Positions 26,068 through 34,977 of a DNA stretch of 64,000 bases are shown here, in pieces. Numbering within the stretch: the first letter of the stretch is position 1; every line of letters begins with the position of its first letter. The stretch lies in NCBI RefSeq assembly GCF_000971235.1, contig NZ_BBMB01000014.1, positions 1 through 64,000 of the forward strand. The letters are read 5' to 3'. Source of the stretch: Demequina subtropica. Its GTDB lineage: Bacteria > Actinomycetota > Actinomycetes > Actinomycetales > Demequinaceae. The translations under genes were made by a program, and so were the position numbers. The notes under the pieces are model-generated. The model did no database searches. It had not been told where the DNA came from and saw only the letters and a list, made by a program, of their open reading frames with translations.

Positions 26068-26126
26068 GCCTCTCCGGGGTCGTGGCGGGTGACTTCCCAG
26101 TCGGGCTGAGCGGCGATGCTCGTCAT
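26064..26126 (-). CDS. Possible 20-codon ORF coupled to the desaturase gene
   Basis: An ATG at 26126 opens a frame of 20 codons (MTSIAAQPDWEVTRHDPGEA) whose TGA overlaps the desaturase ATG as ATGA. Third positions are mostly G or C, like real genes here. It starts about 13 nt after a TAGGGT box, near the expected transcription start. It could be a translated leader coupling desaturase synthesis to transcription, or chance. I do not recognise the peptide. Confidence 0.35.
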   Translation of the reverse strand: MTSIAAQPDWEVTRHDPGEA

Positions 26127-26139
26127 GCGGATGGCGCCT

Positions 26140-26157
26140 ACCCTACGGTGCCGTAGG
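26140..26157 (-). promoter_or_regulatory. Desaturase promoter with palindromic operator
   Basis: CCTACGGTGCCGTAGG (26142-26157) is an inverted repeat with perfect 7-bp arms and a 2-bp centre, overlapping the minus-strand -10 hexamer TAGGGT (26140-26145). The form fits a TetR-type repressor site. The regulator is not identifiable from this window. Confidence 0.55.
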
Positions 26158-26236
26158 TTCGGTGTCACGGTTCACACGCGGAACCGCCCCGCACCTGCGA
26201 TGACGCTGTCCGCCCGGGCCTGCCGCGACGTCCGGG

Positions 26237-26653
26237 TCAGCCCTCGGCGCCGGGGTCGCAGGAGAGATGCCATCGCAGGAAGGCCGGGTCCGATGCGAGG
26301 GGCAGGGCCAGTGAGGCCACGGTGACGGGCACGCCCACCGTCACCTCGAGCGACTCGAGTCCCAGGTTCGGGTCCGCGTTCACCGCGGCGACGGCCGCCT
26401 TGTCGGGGCCTGTGAGCGGCATCGGCTCGGTCTCCGTGTCGAGCGCGACGACCGCGCATGACGCCGTGACCACGTCGCCGGCATCCCCCGTCGCGGCGAC
26501 GACCGCGTCGAAGCACTCGACGCCCTCGCGCGCGGGTGAGCATGTCGCGGGCTCGAGGGTCGCATCGTCGATGTACGCCGCGCTCGGTGCCGAGCAGGCG
26601 GCGACCGCGGCGGCAGCGAGGGCGGAGAGAGCAATGCGCAGTGCACGGGTCAT
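26237..26653 (-). CDS. Hypothetical secreted lipoprotein
   Basis: 138 residues. The signal peptide MTRALRIALSALAAAAVAAC has lipobox VAAC, so the mature protein should be membrane-anchored outside the cell. The mature part has three further Cys (ATCSP, VECFD, TASCAV) and one near the C-terminus (HLSCDP), which could form two disulfides. No family is recognised. It stands alone between the desaturase promoter region and the VOC gene. Confidence 0.6.
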   Translation of the reverse strand: MTRALRIALSALAAAAVAACSAPSAAYIDDATLEPATCSPAREGVECFDAVVAATGDAGDVVTASCAVVALDTETEPMPLTGPDKAAVAAVNADPNLGLESLEVTVGVPVTVASLALPLASDPAFLRWHLSCDPGAEG

Positions 26654-26729
26654 GGCTGGATCCCCCTCCGGCTCTGCGCGGAGCCTCGCACGGGGCGCAG
26701 CGGATCGTCAACGCTCGCCCGGCGGCGCC

Positions 26730-27599
26730 TCAGCCCGCGACGGTCACGCGGATCTGCGAGCCCCACGGATCGGCGACCGTGACCGTGCGGCCATCGTCCG
26801 CGACCGCGGCGCCCCTGTGGGCGAGGCGCTCCCGCAGTGCGCCGAGGTCGTCCGCGGACGGCAGCACGATGTCCATCGTGCCCAGGCCCAGGGATGCCGC
26901 GCGCGGGCCCGCGCCGCGCGAGTTCCAGGTGTTGAGCCCGACGTGGTGGTGGTAGCCGCCGGCGGAGACGAACAGCGCGCTGCCCATGTCGAGAACCTCG
27001 TCGAAGCCGAGCGTGCCGACGTAGAACTCCTTCGCGGTGGGGATGTCGCCCACCTGGAGGTGCACGTGGCCGACGCTCGCCGCGACGGTCGGCGCGGCCA
27101 CCTCGGCCTCCGTGAGGTGCGTGGTGAGGAACCCGTTGACGTCGATGTGCTCGGTGCCCATCAGCGGGCGGCCCGTGGCGTCGCGCGTCCAGGCCTCGCG
27201 CGGCCGGTCGACGTACAGCTCGACGCCGTTGCCCTCAGGGTCGTCGAAGTAGAAGGCCTCGCTCACCAGGTGGTCGGCGGCGCCGGTGTACGAGCCGGGC
27301 GCGGCCTGCGCGACGCGCAACACGGCGGCCGCGAGCCCCTCGCGCGAATCGAAGAGGACCGCGGTGTGGAAGAGCCCCGCGCCGCGCCGGTCGAAGCGGG
27401 GCAGCCCGCGCGTGGGCGTGAGCACCACGGTGTCGACGCCGCCGCGGCCGAGCACATGGCGATCGCCGTCGACGCGGATCTGCTCGAGCGCGAGCACGTC
27501 GCGGTAGTAGGCGAGCATCGTGTCGAGGTCCTCGACGTGGAGCTCGACCGGCCCCATCGTCGTCCCGTCTGCGATGCGGTCTCCGCGCGCGCCGTCCAT
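26730..27599 (-). CDS. VOC-family ring-cleaving dioxygenase (CatE/MhqO-like)
   Basis: 289 residues with two vicinal-oxygen-chelate modules (about 10-135 and 165-285). Metal-ligand candidates are the His in GPVELHVEDLD and GLFHTAVL in the first half and GHVHLQVGD plus the Glu of NGVELYVDRP. The plan matches catechol-2,3-dioxygenase/hydroquinone dioxygenases, which open aromatic rings using Fe(II). The ATG at 27599 is preferred because AGAGGG lies 6 nt upstream; 27605 is an in-frame alternative. A MarR-type palindrome overlaps its promoter, as in quinone-responsive mhq operons. Substrate unknown. Confidence 0.78.
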   Translation of the reverse strand: MDGARGDRIADGTTMGPVELHVEDLDTMLAYYRDVLALEQIRVDGDRHVLGRGGVDTVVLTPTRGLPRFDRRGAGLFHTAVLFDSREGLAAAVLRVAQAAPGSYTGAADHLVSEAFYFDDPEGNGVELYVDRPREAWTRDATGRPLMGTEHIDVNGFLTTHLTEAEVAAPTVAASVGHVHLQVGDIPTAKEFYVGTLGFDEVLDMGSALFVSAGGYHHHVGLNTWNSRGAGPRAASLGLGTMDIVLPSADDLGALRERLAHRGAAVADDGRTVTVADPWGSQIRVTVAG

Positions 27600-27624
27600 G
27601 CTCATCCCTCTTCCCTGCGTATTG

Positions 27625-27642
27625 GTTGCCGTGGCAACTATA
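27625..27642 (-). promoter_or_regulatory. VOC dioxygenase promoter with MarR-type operator
   Basis: GTTGCCGTGGCAAC (27625-27638) is an inverted repeat with perfect 6-bp arms. On the minus strand it overlaps the end of the -10 hexamer TATAGT (27637-27642), so a bound repressor would occlude the promoter. TTGC-N-GCAA cores are common in MarR-family sites. No MarR gene is present in the window. Confidence 0.55.
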
Positions 27643-27711
27643 GCGTGGTGGGCGGGGAGCGGTCCACCGCCTCGCGCAACGCGCCTGGAACTCCGGCGAT
27701 ACCCTGGCGCC

Positions 27712-28482
27712 ATGACCACGGTCCCCGCCCCGGCGCTGTCCCTGCGCGGGCTCGTGAAGCGCTTCGGCCACACGCTCGCGGTGGATCGCATCGACCTCGA
27801 CATCCCGGCCGGGTCCTTCTACGGGGTGGTCGGACCCAACGGCGCGGGCAAGACCACCACGCTGTCGATGGCGACCGGGCTGCTCCAGCCCGACGCGGGC
27901 ACGGTGGCCGTGCTCGGGATCGACCTCTGGTCCTCGCCCGAGGCGGCCAAGCCGCTCATCGGGGTCCTGCCGGACGGCCTGCACACGTTCGACCGGCTCA
28001 CCGGCGGGGAGCTGATCTCCTACGCCGGACGCCTGCGGGGCCTCGACCGCGAGGTGGTGCGCGCCCGACGGGACGACCTCCTCGCGGCGCTGGACCTCGA
28101 GGACGCGGGTCGCACGCTCGTGATGGACTACTCGGCGGGCATGGCGAAGAAGATCGGCCTCGCGTGCGCGCTCGTGCACGCTCCGCGTCTGCTGGTGCTC
28201 GACGAGCCCTTCGAGGCCGTCGACCCGGTGTCCGCCGGCGCGATCCGGCGCATCCTCGAGGAGTACGTCGCGACGGGCGGCACGGTGGTGCTGTCCTCGC
28301 ACGTGATGGCGCTGGTCGAGCGGCTCTGCGATCACGTCGCCGTCGTCGGCCGCGGGCGCGTCCTCGCCGCGGGAACCCTCGCGGAGGTCCGCGGCGGCGC
28401 CCTCGACCTCGAGGAGCGGTTCGTGGCGCTCGTGGGCGACGAGCGCGAACGGCGGGACCTCACGTGGTTGCGACAGTCGTAG
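27712..28482 (+). CDS. ABC-2 type exporter, ATP-binding subunit
   Basis: 256 residues. Walker A GPNGAGKTTTLSM, signature MDYSAGMAKKIGLACAL (degenerate LSGGQ: YSAGM) and Walker B LLVLDEPFEAVDP are present, with the switch His in LSSHVMALVE. The ATG at 27712 is 6 nt after TACCCT, leaderless. The gene end overlaps the permease by 19 nt. It powers export through the 530-residue partner downstream; the substrate is unknown. Confidence 0.87.
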   Translation: MTTVPAPALSLRGLVKRFGHTLAVDRIDLDIPAGSFYGVVGPNGAGKTTTLSMATGLLQPDAGTVAVLGIDLWSSPEAAKPLIGVLPDGLHTFDRLTGGELISYAGRLRGLDREVVRARRDDLLAALDLEDAGRTLVMDYSAGMAKKIGLACALVHAPRLLVLDEPFEAVDPVSAGAIRRILEEYVATGGTVVLSSHVMALVERLCDHVAVVGRGRVLAAGTLAEVRGGALDLEERFVALVGDERERRDLTWLRQS

Positions 28483-30056
28483 CGATCCGCCTGCGCGCGG
28501 CGTGGCACCTCGCACGCCGCGAGTGGTGGCGCCTGCTGGTCGCCGGCCTGGGCGTGACCTGGATGCTGACGATGCTCCCGTGGCTCGTGTGGGGCGGCGC
28601 GGCGCTCGCGCGCCAGAGCGACGATGTCCGCGCCGACCTGCTCGTGGGGCTGGTCGCCGTGCTGTCGATCGGCTGGACCGTGGTGCCGCTCATGGTCGCC
28701 GGGCTCGACGACACGCTCGAGCCGGCGCGCTTCCGCACGCTCGGGGTGTCGGCGCGGACGATCATGCCGGGCCTCACCGTCGCGGCGTTCCTCACGATGC
28801 CGGCCGCGTTCTTCGCCCTCGCGCTCGGGCTGCTCGGGCTCTCGTGGCGGGGCAGCGGGGCCGGGGTGCTCGCCGTCGCGGCGCTCGGGCTCGCGCTCGC
28901 GTACGGCTCCATGGTGCTCGGCGCGCGCGTCAGCGCGGCGTGGGCGGCGCGCGTGCTGTCCTCGAGGCGGGCCAAGCTCGCGACGTTCGCGGTGCTCGCG
29001 CTCGCGCTCGCCGCCGCGGCGCCCGTGGCGCTCGTGCTCTTCCGCGACGGGCTCACGGCGGTCATCGGCGCGGACGTCGAGGTCCTCCTCGACAGGCTCG
29101 GGACCACGCCGCTCGGCGCGGGCGTCGCGGCGCCGGCGTACGCAGCGGCGGGCGACTGGGCGGGAGCGGGCTGGCGGATCGCGATGCAGGCCGTGTGGCT
29201 GCTCCTGGTGCATGGGGTGTGGCGCGTCAACGTCGCGCATCAGCTCGTGGCGCCGTTGGGGCGCGGGGGAGGAGCGCGTCGCCGCCACGACCGGATCCTG
29301 GACCCGGTACGGGGGCTCGTGCACCCGCGCGACGGCGCGACGGCGGCGGTGCACGCGCGGCTCGTCCGGGCGTGGGTGAGCGATCCCCGCTACCTGTCGT
29401 CCCTGGTGGGCGTGATGCTCCTTCCCGTCACGTTCTTCGCGCTGGTGATGCCCGTGTTCGACCTCGACCGGCGATGGGCCTACCTGGTGCCGATCGTGCT
29501 CGCCGTGACCATCGGGTGGGGCCGGCACAACGACGTCGCCTTCGACTCGACCGCGCTGTGGCTCGACGTCGTGTCGGGCAGGCTGGGTCAGGCGGTGCTG
29601 CGCGGGAGGCTCGCGGCGACGGCCTCGTGGGCGCTCCCGCTCATCGTCGTCGTCGCGCTCGCGACGGTCGCGTGGGGCGGGCGCTGGGCCGATGCCCCCG
29701 GGCTGCTGGGGACGTGCGTCGGCGTGCTCGGGGTGAGCCTCGGGGTCGCGGCGCTGAGCGCGGTGCTCGTGCCCTACCGTGCGCCCGCGCCGGGAGCGAG
29801 CCCGTTCGGATCGGAGGTCGGCGCGGTGGGCGCGGGCCTGGTCGCGCAGCTCGTGTCGTCGCTCGTGCTCCTGCTGCTCGTGCCGTTCGTCGTGGTGCCG
29901 TTCGTGGTCGCGCTGGTGGCCGAGGCGCCGGGCTGGGGCGTGGTCGCATGCGTGCTGGGGATCGCGACCGGGATCGGCGCCTACGCCGGCGGGGTGCGCG
30001 CCGCGGGGGCCGTCTACAACGCGCGCTCGGGACGGCTCCTGGCGTCCGTGGCATAG
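28464..30056 (+). CDS. ABC-2 type exporter, large permease subunit
   Basis: About 530 residues with roughly ten to twelve hydrophobic segments (for example WMLTMLPWLVWGG, LLPVTFFALVMPVF, LVSSLVLLLLVPFVVVPFVV). It starts at the GTG 28464 inside the ATPase gene, so translation is coupled. The long C-terminal half with a second membrane block is unlike simple six-helix ABC-2 permeases and suggests a fused double permease. No substrate clue. The C-terminus YNARSGRLLASVA is cytoplasmic. Confidence 0.8.
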   Translation: MVATVVAIRLRAAWHLARREWWRLLVAGLGVTWMLTMLPWLVWGGAALARQSDDVRADLLVGLVAVLSIGWTVVPLMVAGLDDTLEPARFRTLGVSARTIMPGLTVAAFLTMPAAFFALALGLLGLSWRGSGAGVLAVAALGLALAYGSMVLGARVSAAWAARVLSSRRAKLATFAVLALALAAAAPVALVLFRDGLTAVIGADVEVLLDRLGTTPLGAGVAAPAYAAAGDWAGAGWRIAMQAVWLLLVHGVWRVNVAHQLVAPLGRGGGARRRHDRILDPVRGLVHPRDGATAAVHARLVRAWVSDPRYLSSLVGVMLLPVTFFALVMPVFDLDRRWAYLVPIVLAVTIGWGRHNDVAFDSTALWLDVVSGRLGQAVLRGRLAATASWALPLIVVVALATVAWGGRWADAPGLLGTCVGVLGVSLGVAALSAVLVPYRAPAPGASPFGSEVGAVGAGLVAQLVSSLVLLLLVPFVVVPFVVALVAEAPGWGVVACVLGIATGIGAYAGGVRAAGAVYNARSGRLLASVA

Positions 30057-30083
30057 CGATGGCCCGCGCGTACCATGGTGCGC

Positions 30084-30359
30084 ATGAGCGAGACCCTTGA
30101 GCCGATGACCCAGCCGCAGGGCGGCACCGCGACGATCGAGCGCACCGACACCCAGGAGCTGGTGGAGCCCGGCGACGCCGAGCGGTTCGCGCACTACGTC
30201 AAGAAGGAGAAGATCCTCGAGTCCGCGATGAGCGGCGAGCCCGTGATCGCCCTGTGCGGCAAGGTGTGGGTCCCCGGGCGCGACCCGAACCGCTTCCCCG
30301 TGTGCCCCGCATGCAAGGAGATCATCGACGGCGTATTCGGTCCCGACGGCGACGAGTAG
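30084..30359 (+). CDS. DUF3039 protein
   Basis: 91 residues. Seen: VEPGDAERFAHYVKKEKI, ALCGKVWVPGRDPNRFPVCPACKEI, with a C-x(n)-C-x2-C set (ALCGK, PVCPAC) that may bind zinc. This small actinobacterial family normally sits beside clpS, as here. The ATG at 30084 is 7 nt after TACCAT, leaderless. The function is unknown; position suggests a link to protein turnover or murI expression. Confidence 0.85.
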   Translation: MSETLEPMTQPQGGTATIERTDTQELVEPGDAERFAHYVKKEKILESAMSGEPVIALCGKVWVPGRDPNRFPVCPACKEIIDGVFGPDGDE

Positions 30360-30395
30360 CCGCGCGGGGGCGCCCTGCGGCCTTACGCTGAGCGC

Positions 30396-30683
30396 GTGGG
30401 TACCCAGGAGCGGCTCGAGCCGGGCGCAAGCGTGCGCACGCGCGTGCGCGAGCCCTGGGTCACGGTCGTCTGGAACGATCCGGTCAACCTCATGAGCTAC
30501 GTCACCCGCGTGTTCCAGGAGTACTTCGGCCTGCCGCGCCAGGAGGCCGAGGCACGCATGCGCGAGGTGCATGAGAAGGGCCGGTCGGTGCTGAGCAGCG
30601 GGAGCCGCGAGCAGATGGAGGTGCACGTCCAGGCGATGCACTCCTACGGGCTGTGGGCGACGCTCGAGCGGGCCGACGCGTGA
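30396..30683 (+). CDS. clpS: ATP-dependent Clp protease adaptor ClpS
   Basis: 95 residues. ClpS binds N-degron substrates (N-terminal Leu, Phe, Tyr, Trp) and hands them to ClpC/ClpA. The substrate-pocket block [20 protein letters not shown] and the helix [21 protein letters not shown] are conserved. The GTG at 30396 is 6 nt after TACGCT, leaderless. The stop overlaps the next gene as GTGA. Confidence 0.93.
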   Translation: MGTQERLEPGASVRTRVREPWVTVVWNDPVNLMSYVTRVFQEYFGLPRQEAEARMREVHEKGRSVLSSGSREQMEVHVQAMHSYGLWATLERADA

Positions 30684-31312
30684 GGGCCTTCGCGGCCCGC
30701 GACGGCGCGGCCGTCGCCGCGCTCGACGAGGACGAGCGCCTGGTCATCGCGCGCATCGTGGCCGATGTGGGCCTTCTCCTGGGTGGCGAGTCGTTCGGCA
30801 GCGCGCCGCACTCGACGCTCCCGCACCGCGAGGATCTCGCGGAGAGCCTGCGCTTCCTCGACGAGCTCGCCGACGCGCCCGCGGAGCCGGACGACCCGGC
30901 GCTCCTGCGGCTCCTGCCCAACGCGGCGCCGCGCGAGCGCGAGGTCGCGGACGAGTTCCGCCGCCTCACCGAGGAGGACCTGCGCGCGACCAAGCTCGCG
31001 CGCCTGCGCCGCATGTGGGAGGAGCTGAGCCAGGACTCGGACGAGTGGGTGGTGCCCGCGGACCACGTGATGCCCACCGCCGCCGCGCTCACCGACGTGC
31101 GCCTCGTCATCGCCTCCCGGCTCGGGCTCGAGAGCGACGCGGATGCGGAGGCGCTGCACGCGGACATCGCCCGCGCGGGCGAGGCGATGGAGTCGGACGC
31201 CTCGCCGGAGCCGGCCATCGACCCCGAGCGCGTCTGGCTCGGGATGCTCTACGACGCCCTCACGTGGCTCCAGGAATCGCTGGTGTCCGTGTCGCTAGGA
31301 GGACAGGGATGA
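30680..31312 (+). CDS. DUF2017 protein
   Basis: 210 residues, acidic and helical, no membrane segment. Seen: [17 protein letters not shown] near the N-terminus, [20 protein letters not shown] in the middle and [15 protein letters not shown] at the end, matching the actinobacterial DUF2017 family always found between clpS and murI. It begins inside the clpS stop (GTGA) and its stop overlaps murI (ATGA). The function is unknown; tight coupling to ClpS suggests a role with the Clp machinery. Confidence 0.88.
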   Translation: MRAFAARDGAAVAALDEDERLVIARIVADVGLLLGGESFGSAPHSTLPHREDLAESLRFLDELADAPAEPDDPALLRLLPNAAPREREVADEFRRLTEEDLRATKLARLRRMWEELSQDSDEWVVPADHVMPTAAALTDVRLVIASRLGLESDADAEALHADIARAGEAMESDASPEPAIDPERVWLGMLYDALTWLQESLVSVSLGGQG

Positions 31313-32130
31313 ACGACGCGCCCATCGGCGTGTTCGACTCGGGCGTGGGCGGCCTCACCGTCGCCCGCGCGATCATGGACACGATGCCGCACGAGTCGGT
31401 GCACTACGTCGGCGACACCGCGCACGGGCCCTACGGACCGCTCGGGATCGCGGAGGTGCGCCAGCACGCGCTCGACATCATGGACGCGCTCGTCGCCGAC
31501 GGCGTCAAGACGCTCGTCATCGCGTGCAACACGGCCTCCGCCGCGGTGCTCCGGGACGCGCGGGAGAGGTTCTCGCGCGAGCGCGGGATCCCGGTGGTCG
31601 AGGTGATCCTGCCCGCCGCGCGCCGAGCCGCGTCGCTGTCGCGCTCGCGTCACGTGGGCGTGATCGGCACGGTCGCGACGGTGACGTCCGGGGCGTACGA
31701 CGACGCGCTCGCGGGGGCGCCGGACCTCACCATCACCAGCCAGGCCTGCCCACGGTTCGTCGAGCTCGTCGAGGCGGGGGAGACCACCGGTCCCGAGGTG
31801 ATCCGCGTCGCCCGCGAGTACCTCGCGCCGCTCCAGGAGGCGGGCGTGGACACGCTCATCCTCGGGTGCACGCACTACCCGCTGCTCGCCGGCGCGATCG
31901 CGTATGTCATGGGCCCGGACGTGACCCTGGTCGACTCCGCCTCCGAGACCGCGCGCGACGTCTACCGCGTGCTCGCGGCCAACGGGCTCGAGCGCGAGGC
32001 GCACACCGCGCCCAGCCACCGCTTCTACGCGACCGGTCCGCGCGACCGCTTCGAGGCGCTCGCCCAGCGCTTCCTTGGTCCCGTGGTGACGCAGGTGGAA
32101 CCTCTTCCCGAAGTGGAGGCGGCCCAGTGA
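31309..32130 (+). CDS. murI: Glutamate racemase
   Basis: 273 residues. MurI makes D-glutamate for peptidoglycan. The catalytic Cys pair is in [12 protein letters not shown] and [10 protein letters not shown]; the substrate loop [17 protein letters not shown] is intact. Length is normal. It overlaps DUF2017 upstream and the MBL gene downstream, so the whole clpS-murI-MBL block is one coupled operon. Confidence 0.95.
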   Translation: MNDAPIGVFDSGVGGLTVARAIMDTMPHESVHYVGDTAHGPYGPLGIAEVRQHALDIMDALVADGVKTLVIACNTASAAVLRDARERFSRERGIPVVEVILPAARRAASLSRSRHVGVIGTVATVTSGAYDDALAGAPDLTITSQACPRFVELVEAGETTGPEVIRVAREYLAPLQEAGVDTLILGCTHYPLLAGAIAYVMGPDVTLVDSASETARDVYRVLAANGLEREAHTAPSHRFYATGPRDRFEALAQRFLGPVVTQVEPLPEVEAAQ

Positions 32131-32912
32131 GGCTCACCATCGTCGGCTCCGCCGGCTCGACCGCGGGCCCCGACGCGCCCGCCTCCTGCTACCTCGTCGA
32201 GGCGGACGATGCGGACGGCCGCACGTGGCGCATCGTCCTCGACCTGGGGTCGGGTGCCATCGGGCCGCTCCAGCGGTACTGCGACCCCGCGCGCGTCGAC
32301 GCCGTGGTGGTGTCGCACGGGCACCCCGACCACTGCGCCGATCTCGCGGCGCTCTCGGTGCTGCGGCGCTACGGGCCCGCGGCCGATGAGGACCTCCCGC
32401 CGCTGATCCTGCTCGGCCCCGAGGGGCTCGACCAGCGCATCGTCCAGATCGCGGGCTCCGAGGACCTGACCGCGCTCGCGACGTTCGACTTCACCGCCGT
32501 GGGCGACGGCGACACCGCCGCCGTCGGGCCGTTCTCCTTCACGTTCGCGCGTGCCTGGCATCCCGTCCCGGCCGTCGCGGTGCGCGTCGCGGGGCCGTCG
32601 GCGCTCGCGGACGGGCCGACATCCCTGGTGTTCACGGGCGACACGGATCGCTGCGACGAGGTCCTGGGCCTCGCGCGCGGCGCCGACGCCCTGCTCGCCG
32701 AGGCCGGCTGGGCGCACTCACGTGTCAACCCCGAGGGCATCCACATGAACGGCACGCAGGCGGGCACGCTCGCGCGCGATGCGGGCGTGGGCGAGCTGAT
32801 CGTCACGCACATCGCCTCGTGGGTGGATCCCGCCGGCACGCTCGAGCTCGCGACCGTGGCGTACGGCGCGCCCGTTACCCACGCGGTCCCGGGCGAGACG
32901 CACATCCTCTGA
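32127..32912 (+). CDS. MBL-fold metallo-hydrolase (RNase Z-like)
   Basis: 261 residues. The metal motif HGHPDHCAD, the later His in RAWHPVPAV, the Asp in VFTGDTDRC and the His of IVTHIASW are present, so the two-zinc site looks complete. Such proteins next to murI and rph are called cyclic-nucleotide phosphodiesterase or RNase Z-like; I cannot choose. It starts GTG inside the murI stop. Confidence 0.85.
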   Translation: MRLTIVGSAGSTAGPDAPASCYLVEADDADGRTWRIVLDLGSGAIGPLQRYCDPARVDAVVVSHGHPDHCADLAALSVLRRYGPAADEDLPPLILLGPEGLDQRIVQIAGSEDLTALATFDFTAVGDGDTAAVGPFSFTFARAWHPVPAVAVRVAGPSALADGPTSLVFTGDTDRCDEVLGLARGADALLAEAGWAHSRVNPEGIHMNGTQAGTLARDAGVGELIVTHIASWVDPAGTLELATVAYGAPVTHAVPGETHIL

Positions 32913-32925
32913 CCCGCGCCCGTCC

Positions 32926-33022
32926 GACAGCCGCAACGGAGCGAGTCCCGGATGTGCGGCGTGTCGCGGCCCGTGACCGATCCCACCCACGGCGGGTCGG
33001 GACCAGCTCCGTTGCTGCTGTC
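32926..33022. repeat. Long imperfect inverted repeat between MBL and rph genes
   Basis: GACAGCCGCAACGGAGC (32926-32942) pairs with 33006-33022 with one mismatch, and GTCCCG / CGGGAC extends it inward. The interior contains TGTGCGGCGTGTC, also found with small change inside the two 118-bp repeats, so this may be a diverged relative. It could act as the terminator of the clpS-murI operon. Confidence 0.45.
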
Positions 33023-33045
33023 AGGGGGCGGATAGGCTCGTCACC

Positions 33046-33777
33046 ATGACGATCACCCGTGCCGACGGCCGCACCCCCGACCAGCTCCGCCCCATCTCCT
33101 TCGAGCGCGGCTTCCAGCGCAACGCCGAGGGCTCGTGCCTGGTGACGTTCGGCGGGACGCGCGTGCTGTGCTCCGCGTCCTTCACCGAGGGCGTGCCGCG
33201 CTGGAAGAAGGGCTCCGGCGAGGGCTGGGTCACCGCCGAGTACGCGATGCTCCCGCGCGCGACCAACACGCGCAACGACCGCGAGTCCGTGCGCGGCAAG
33301 ATCGGCGGCCGCACCATGGAGATCAGCCGGCTCATCGGCCGCTCGCTGCGCGCGATCATCGACGTCAAGGCGCTCGGCGAGAACACCATCGTGCTCGACT
33401 GCGACGTGCTCGACGCGGACGGCGGCACCCGGACCGCCGCGATCACCGGCGCGTACGTCGCGCTCGCGGACGCGATCGAGTGGGGACGCAAGCACGGCGC
33501 CATCAAGCCCGGCGCCCAGCCCCTCAGCGGTTCGGTCTCCGCCGTGAGCGTGGGCATCATCGACGGTGTCCCGATGCTCGACCTGCCGTACGTCGAGGAC
33601 GTCCGCGCCGAGACGGACATGAACGTGGTGATGACCGGGGTCGGCGGCTTCGTCGAGGTGCAGGGCACCGCCGAGGGCGCGCCGTTCTCCAAGGAGGAGC
33701 TCGACGCGCTGCTCGCGCTCGCGACCCAGGGCAACGCGGACCTCGCGGTGCTCCAGGCGATGGCGCTGGAGGACTGA
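33046..33777 (+). CDS. rph: Ribonuclease PH
   Basis: 243 residues. RNase PH is a phosphorolytic 3'-5' exonuclease that trims tRNA and rRNA ends. Seen: [19 protein letters not shown], the phosphate-binding [41 protein letters not shown] and [20 protein letters not shown] 7 nt before the ATG makes it leaderless. It overlaps rdgB by one base (TGATG). Confidence 0.96.
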   Translation: MTITRADGRTPDQLRPISFERGFQRNAEGSCLVTFGGTRVLCSASFTEGVPRWKKGSGEGWVTAEYAMLPRATNTRNDRESVRGKIGGRTMEISRLIGRSLRAIIDVKALGENTIVLDCDVLDADGGTRTAAITGAYVALADAIEWGRKHGAIKPGAQPLSGSVSAVSVGIIDGVPMLDLPYVEDVRAETDMNVVMTGVGGFVEVQGTAEGAPFSKEELDALLALATQGNADLAVLQAMALED

Positions 33778-34388
33778 TGGCGCGTCTCGCGATCGCGACG
33801 CACAACGCCCACAAGGTCGACGAGATCTGGGCGATCCTCGCGCCCTCCCTGTCCGGGCTCACGCGCGAGGACGTGGCCTCCGCCAAGGAGCTCGGCGCCC
33901 CGAGCCCCGTCGAGGACGGCACCACGTTCGCGGAGAACGCGCTCATCAAGGCGCATGCGCTCGCCGCCGCGACCGGGCTGCCCGCCATCGCCGACGACTC
34001 GGGCATCGGCGTCGACATCATGGGCGGCGCGCCGGGCATCTTCTCCGCGCTGTGGTCGGGCGCGCACGGGCAGGACCAGGAGAACCTCGAGCTGCTCCTC
34101 GCGCAGATGGCGGACATCCCGGACCAGCACCGTGGCGCCGAGTTCGTGTGCGCCGCCGTGCTGGTGATGCCCGACGGCCGCGAGCAGGTGTGCCGCTCGA
34201 TCCTGCGCGGCGAGCTGCTGCGCGCGCCCGCAGGCGAGGGCGGCTTCGGGTACGACCCGATCTTCCGCGCGCAGGGTGAGTCCGTCTCCAACGCGGAGCT
34301 CACCGCCGAGCGCAAGAACCAGATCAGCCACCGCGGCAAGGCGTTCCGCGCCCTCGCCCCTCACGTGGCCGAGGCGCTCCGGGCCTGA
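33777..34388 (+). CDS. rdgB: XTP/dITP diphosphatase (non-canonical purine NTP pyrophosphatase)
   Basis: 203 residues, HAM1/RdgB family. It removes ITP, dITP and XTP from nucleotide pools. Seen: ATHNAHKVDEI (substrate loop, His in place of the usual Gly), AIADDSGIGVD with the catalytic Asp pair, GGFGYDPIF and the terminal SHRGKAFRAL. The usual SARYAG block is replaced by SALWSGAHGQD, a change seen in actinobacterial members. Coupled to rph. Confidence 0.92.
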   Translation: MARLAIATHNAHKVDEIWAILAPSLSGLTREDVASAKELGAPSPVEDGTTFAENALIKAHALAAATGLPAIADDSGIGVDIMGGAPGIFSALWSGAHGQDQENLELLLAQMADIPDQHRGAEFVCAAVLVMPDGREQVCRSILRGELLRAPAGEGGFGYDPIFRAQGESVSNAELTAERKNQISHRGKAFRALAPHVAEALRA

Positions 34389-34389
34389 G

Positions 34390-34977
34390 ATGACCAGGCC
34401 CCGCCCGGTTCGGGACGCTCAGTCCTCCGATCCGGACGCGGGGGCCGTGCGCGGGACTCCCGTCCTGCCGGACCGCCTCGGGCCCGGGCTGCGCGTCGTG
34501 TTCTGCGGCACCGCCCCGGGGCTGGCGTCGGCGGCGCGCGGGCACTACTACGCCGGCCCGGGCAACCGCTTCTGGCAGTACCTGGGGGAGGCCGGCATCG
34601 TCCCCGAGCCGCTCGCCCCGGGGGACGATGCGCGGGTCGCCCGGTTCGGCATCGGCCTCACCGACCTGGTGAAGACCATGGCGCAGAGCCACGATCGCGG
34701 CCTCCCGTACGACGTCCCGGCGCTCGCCGCGAAGGTCGCCGCGCATCGTCCCCGGTGGATCGCCTTCACGTCGAAGGAGGCCGGCGCGCAGGCCGCACGC
34801 TGGCTCGGGCGGCCGCGGCCGGGGCTCGGTGCCCAGGACTGGTCGTTCGCGGGCGCGCGCGTGTTCGTTCTCCCAAGCCCGAGCGGGCGCAACCAGGGGC
34901 GCGCCCACTACGACGGCCGACCGAGCCGCCTCGACTGGTGGGCGGAGCTGGCCCGCGTCCTCGAGAGGGAGCCCTAG
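34390..34977 (+). CDS. Mismatch-specific uracil-DNA glycosylase-like protein (MUG/TDG)
   Basis: 195 residues. The family block VVFCGTAPGLASAARGHYYAGPGNRFWQYL, the mid motif IGLTDLVKT and the C-terminal loop FVLPSPSGRNQG match Mug/TDG enzymes, which excise uracil or thymine opposite G. E. coli Mug has GINPG with the catalytic Asn; here it is GTAPG, so the Asn is missing and activity may depend on another residue. The gene follows rdgB by a few bases; both are DNA/nucleotide sanitation functions. Its stop overlaps the convergent NUDIX gene by 4 bp. Confidence 0.8.
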   Translation: MTRPRPVRDAQSSDPDAGAVRGTPVLPDRLGPGLRVVFCGTAPGLASAARGHYYAGPGNRFWQYLGEAGIVPEPLAPGDDARVARFGIGLTDLVKTMAQSHDRGLPYDVPALAAKVAAHRPRWIAFTSKEAGAQAARWLGRPRPGLGAQDWSFAGARVFVLPSPSGRNQGRAHYDGRPSRLDWWAELARVLEREP

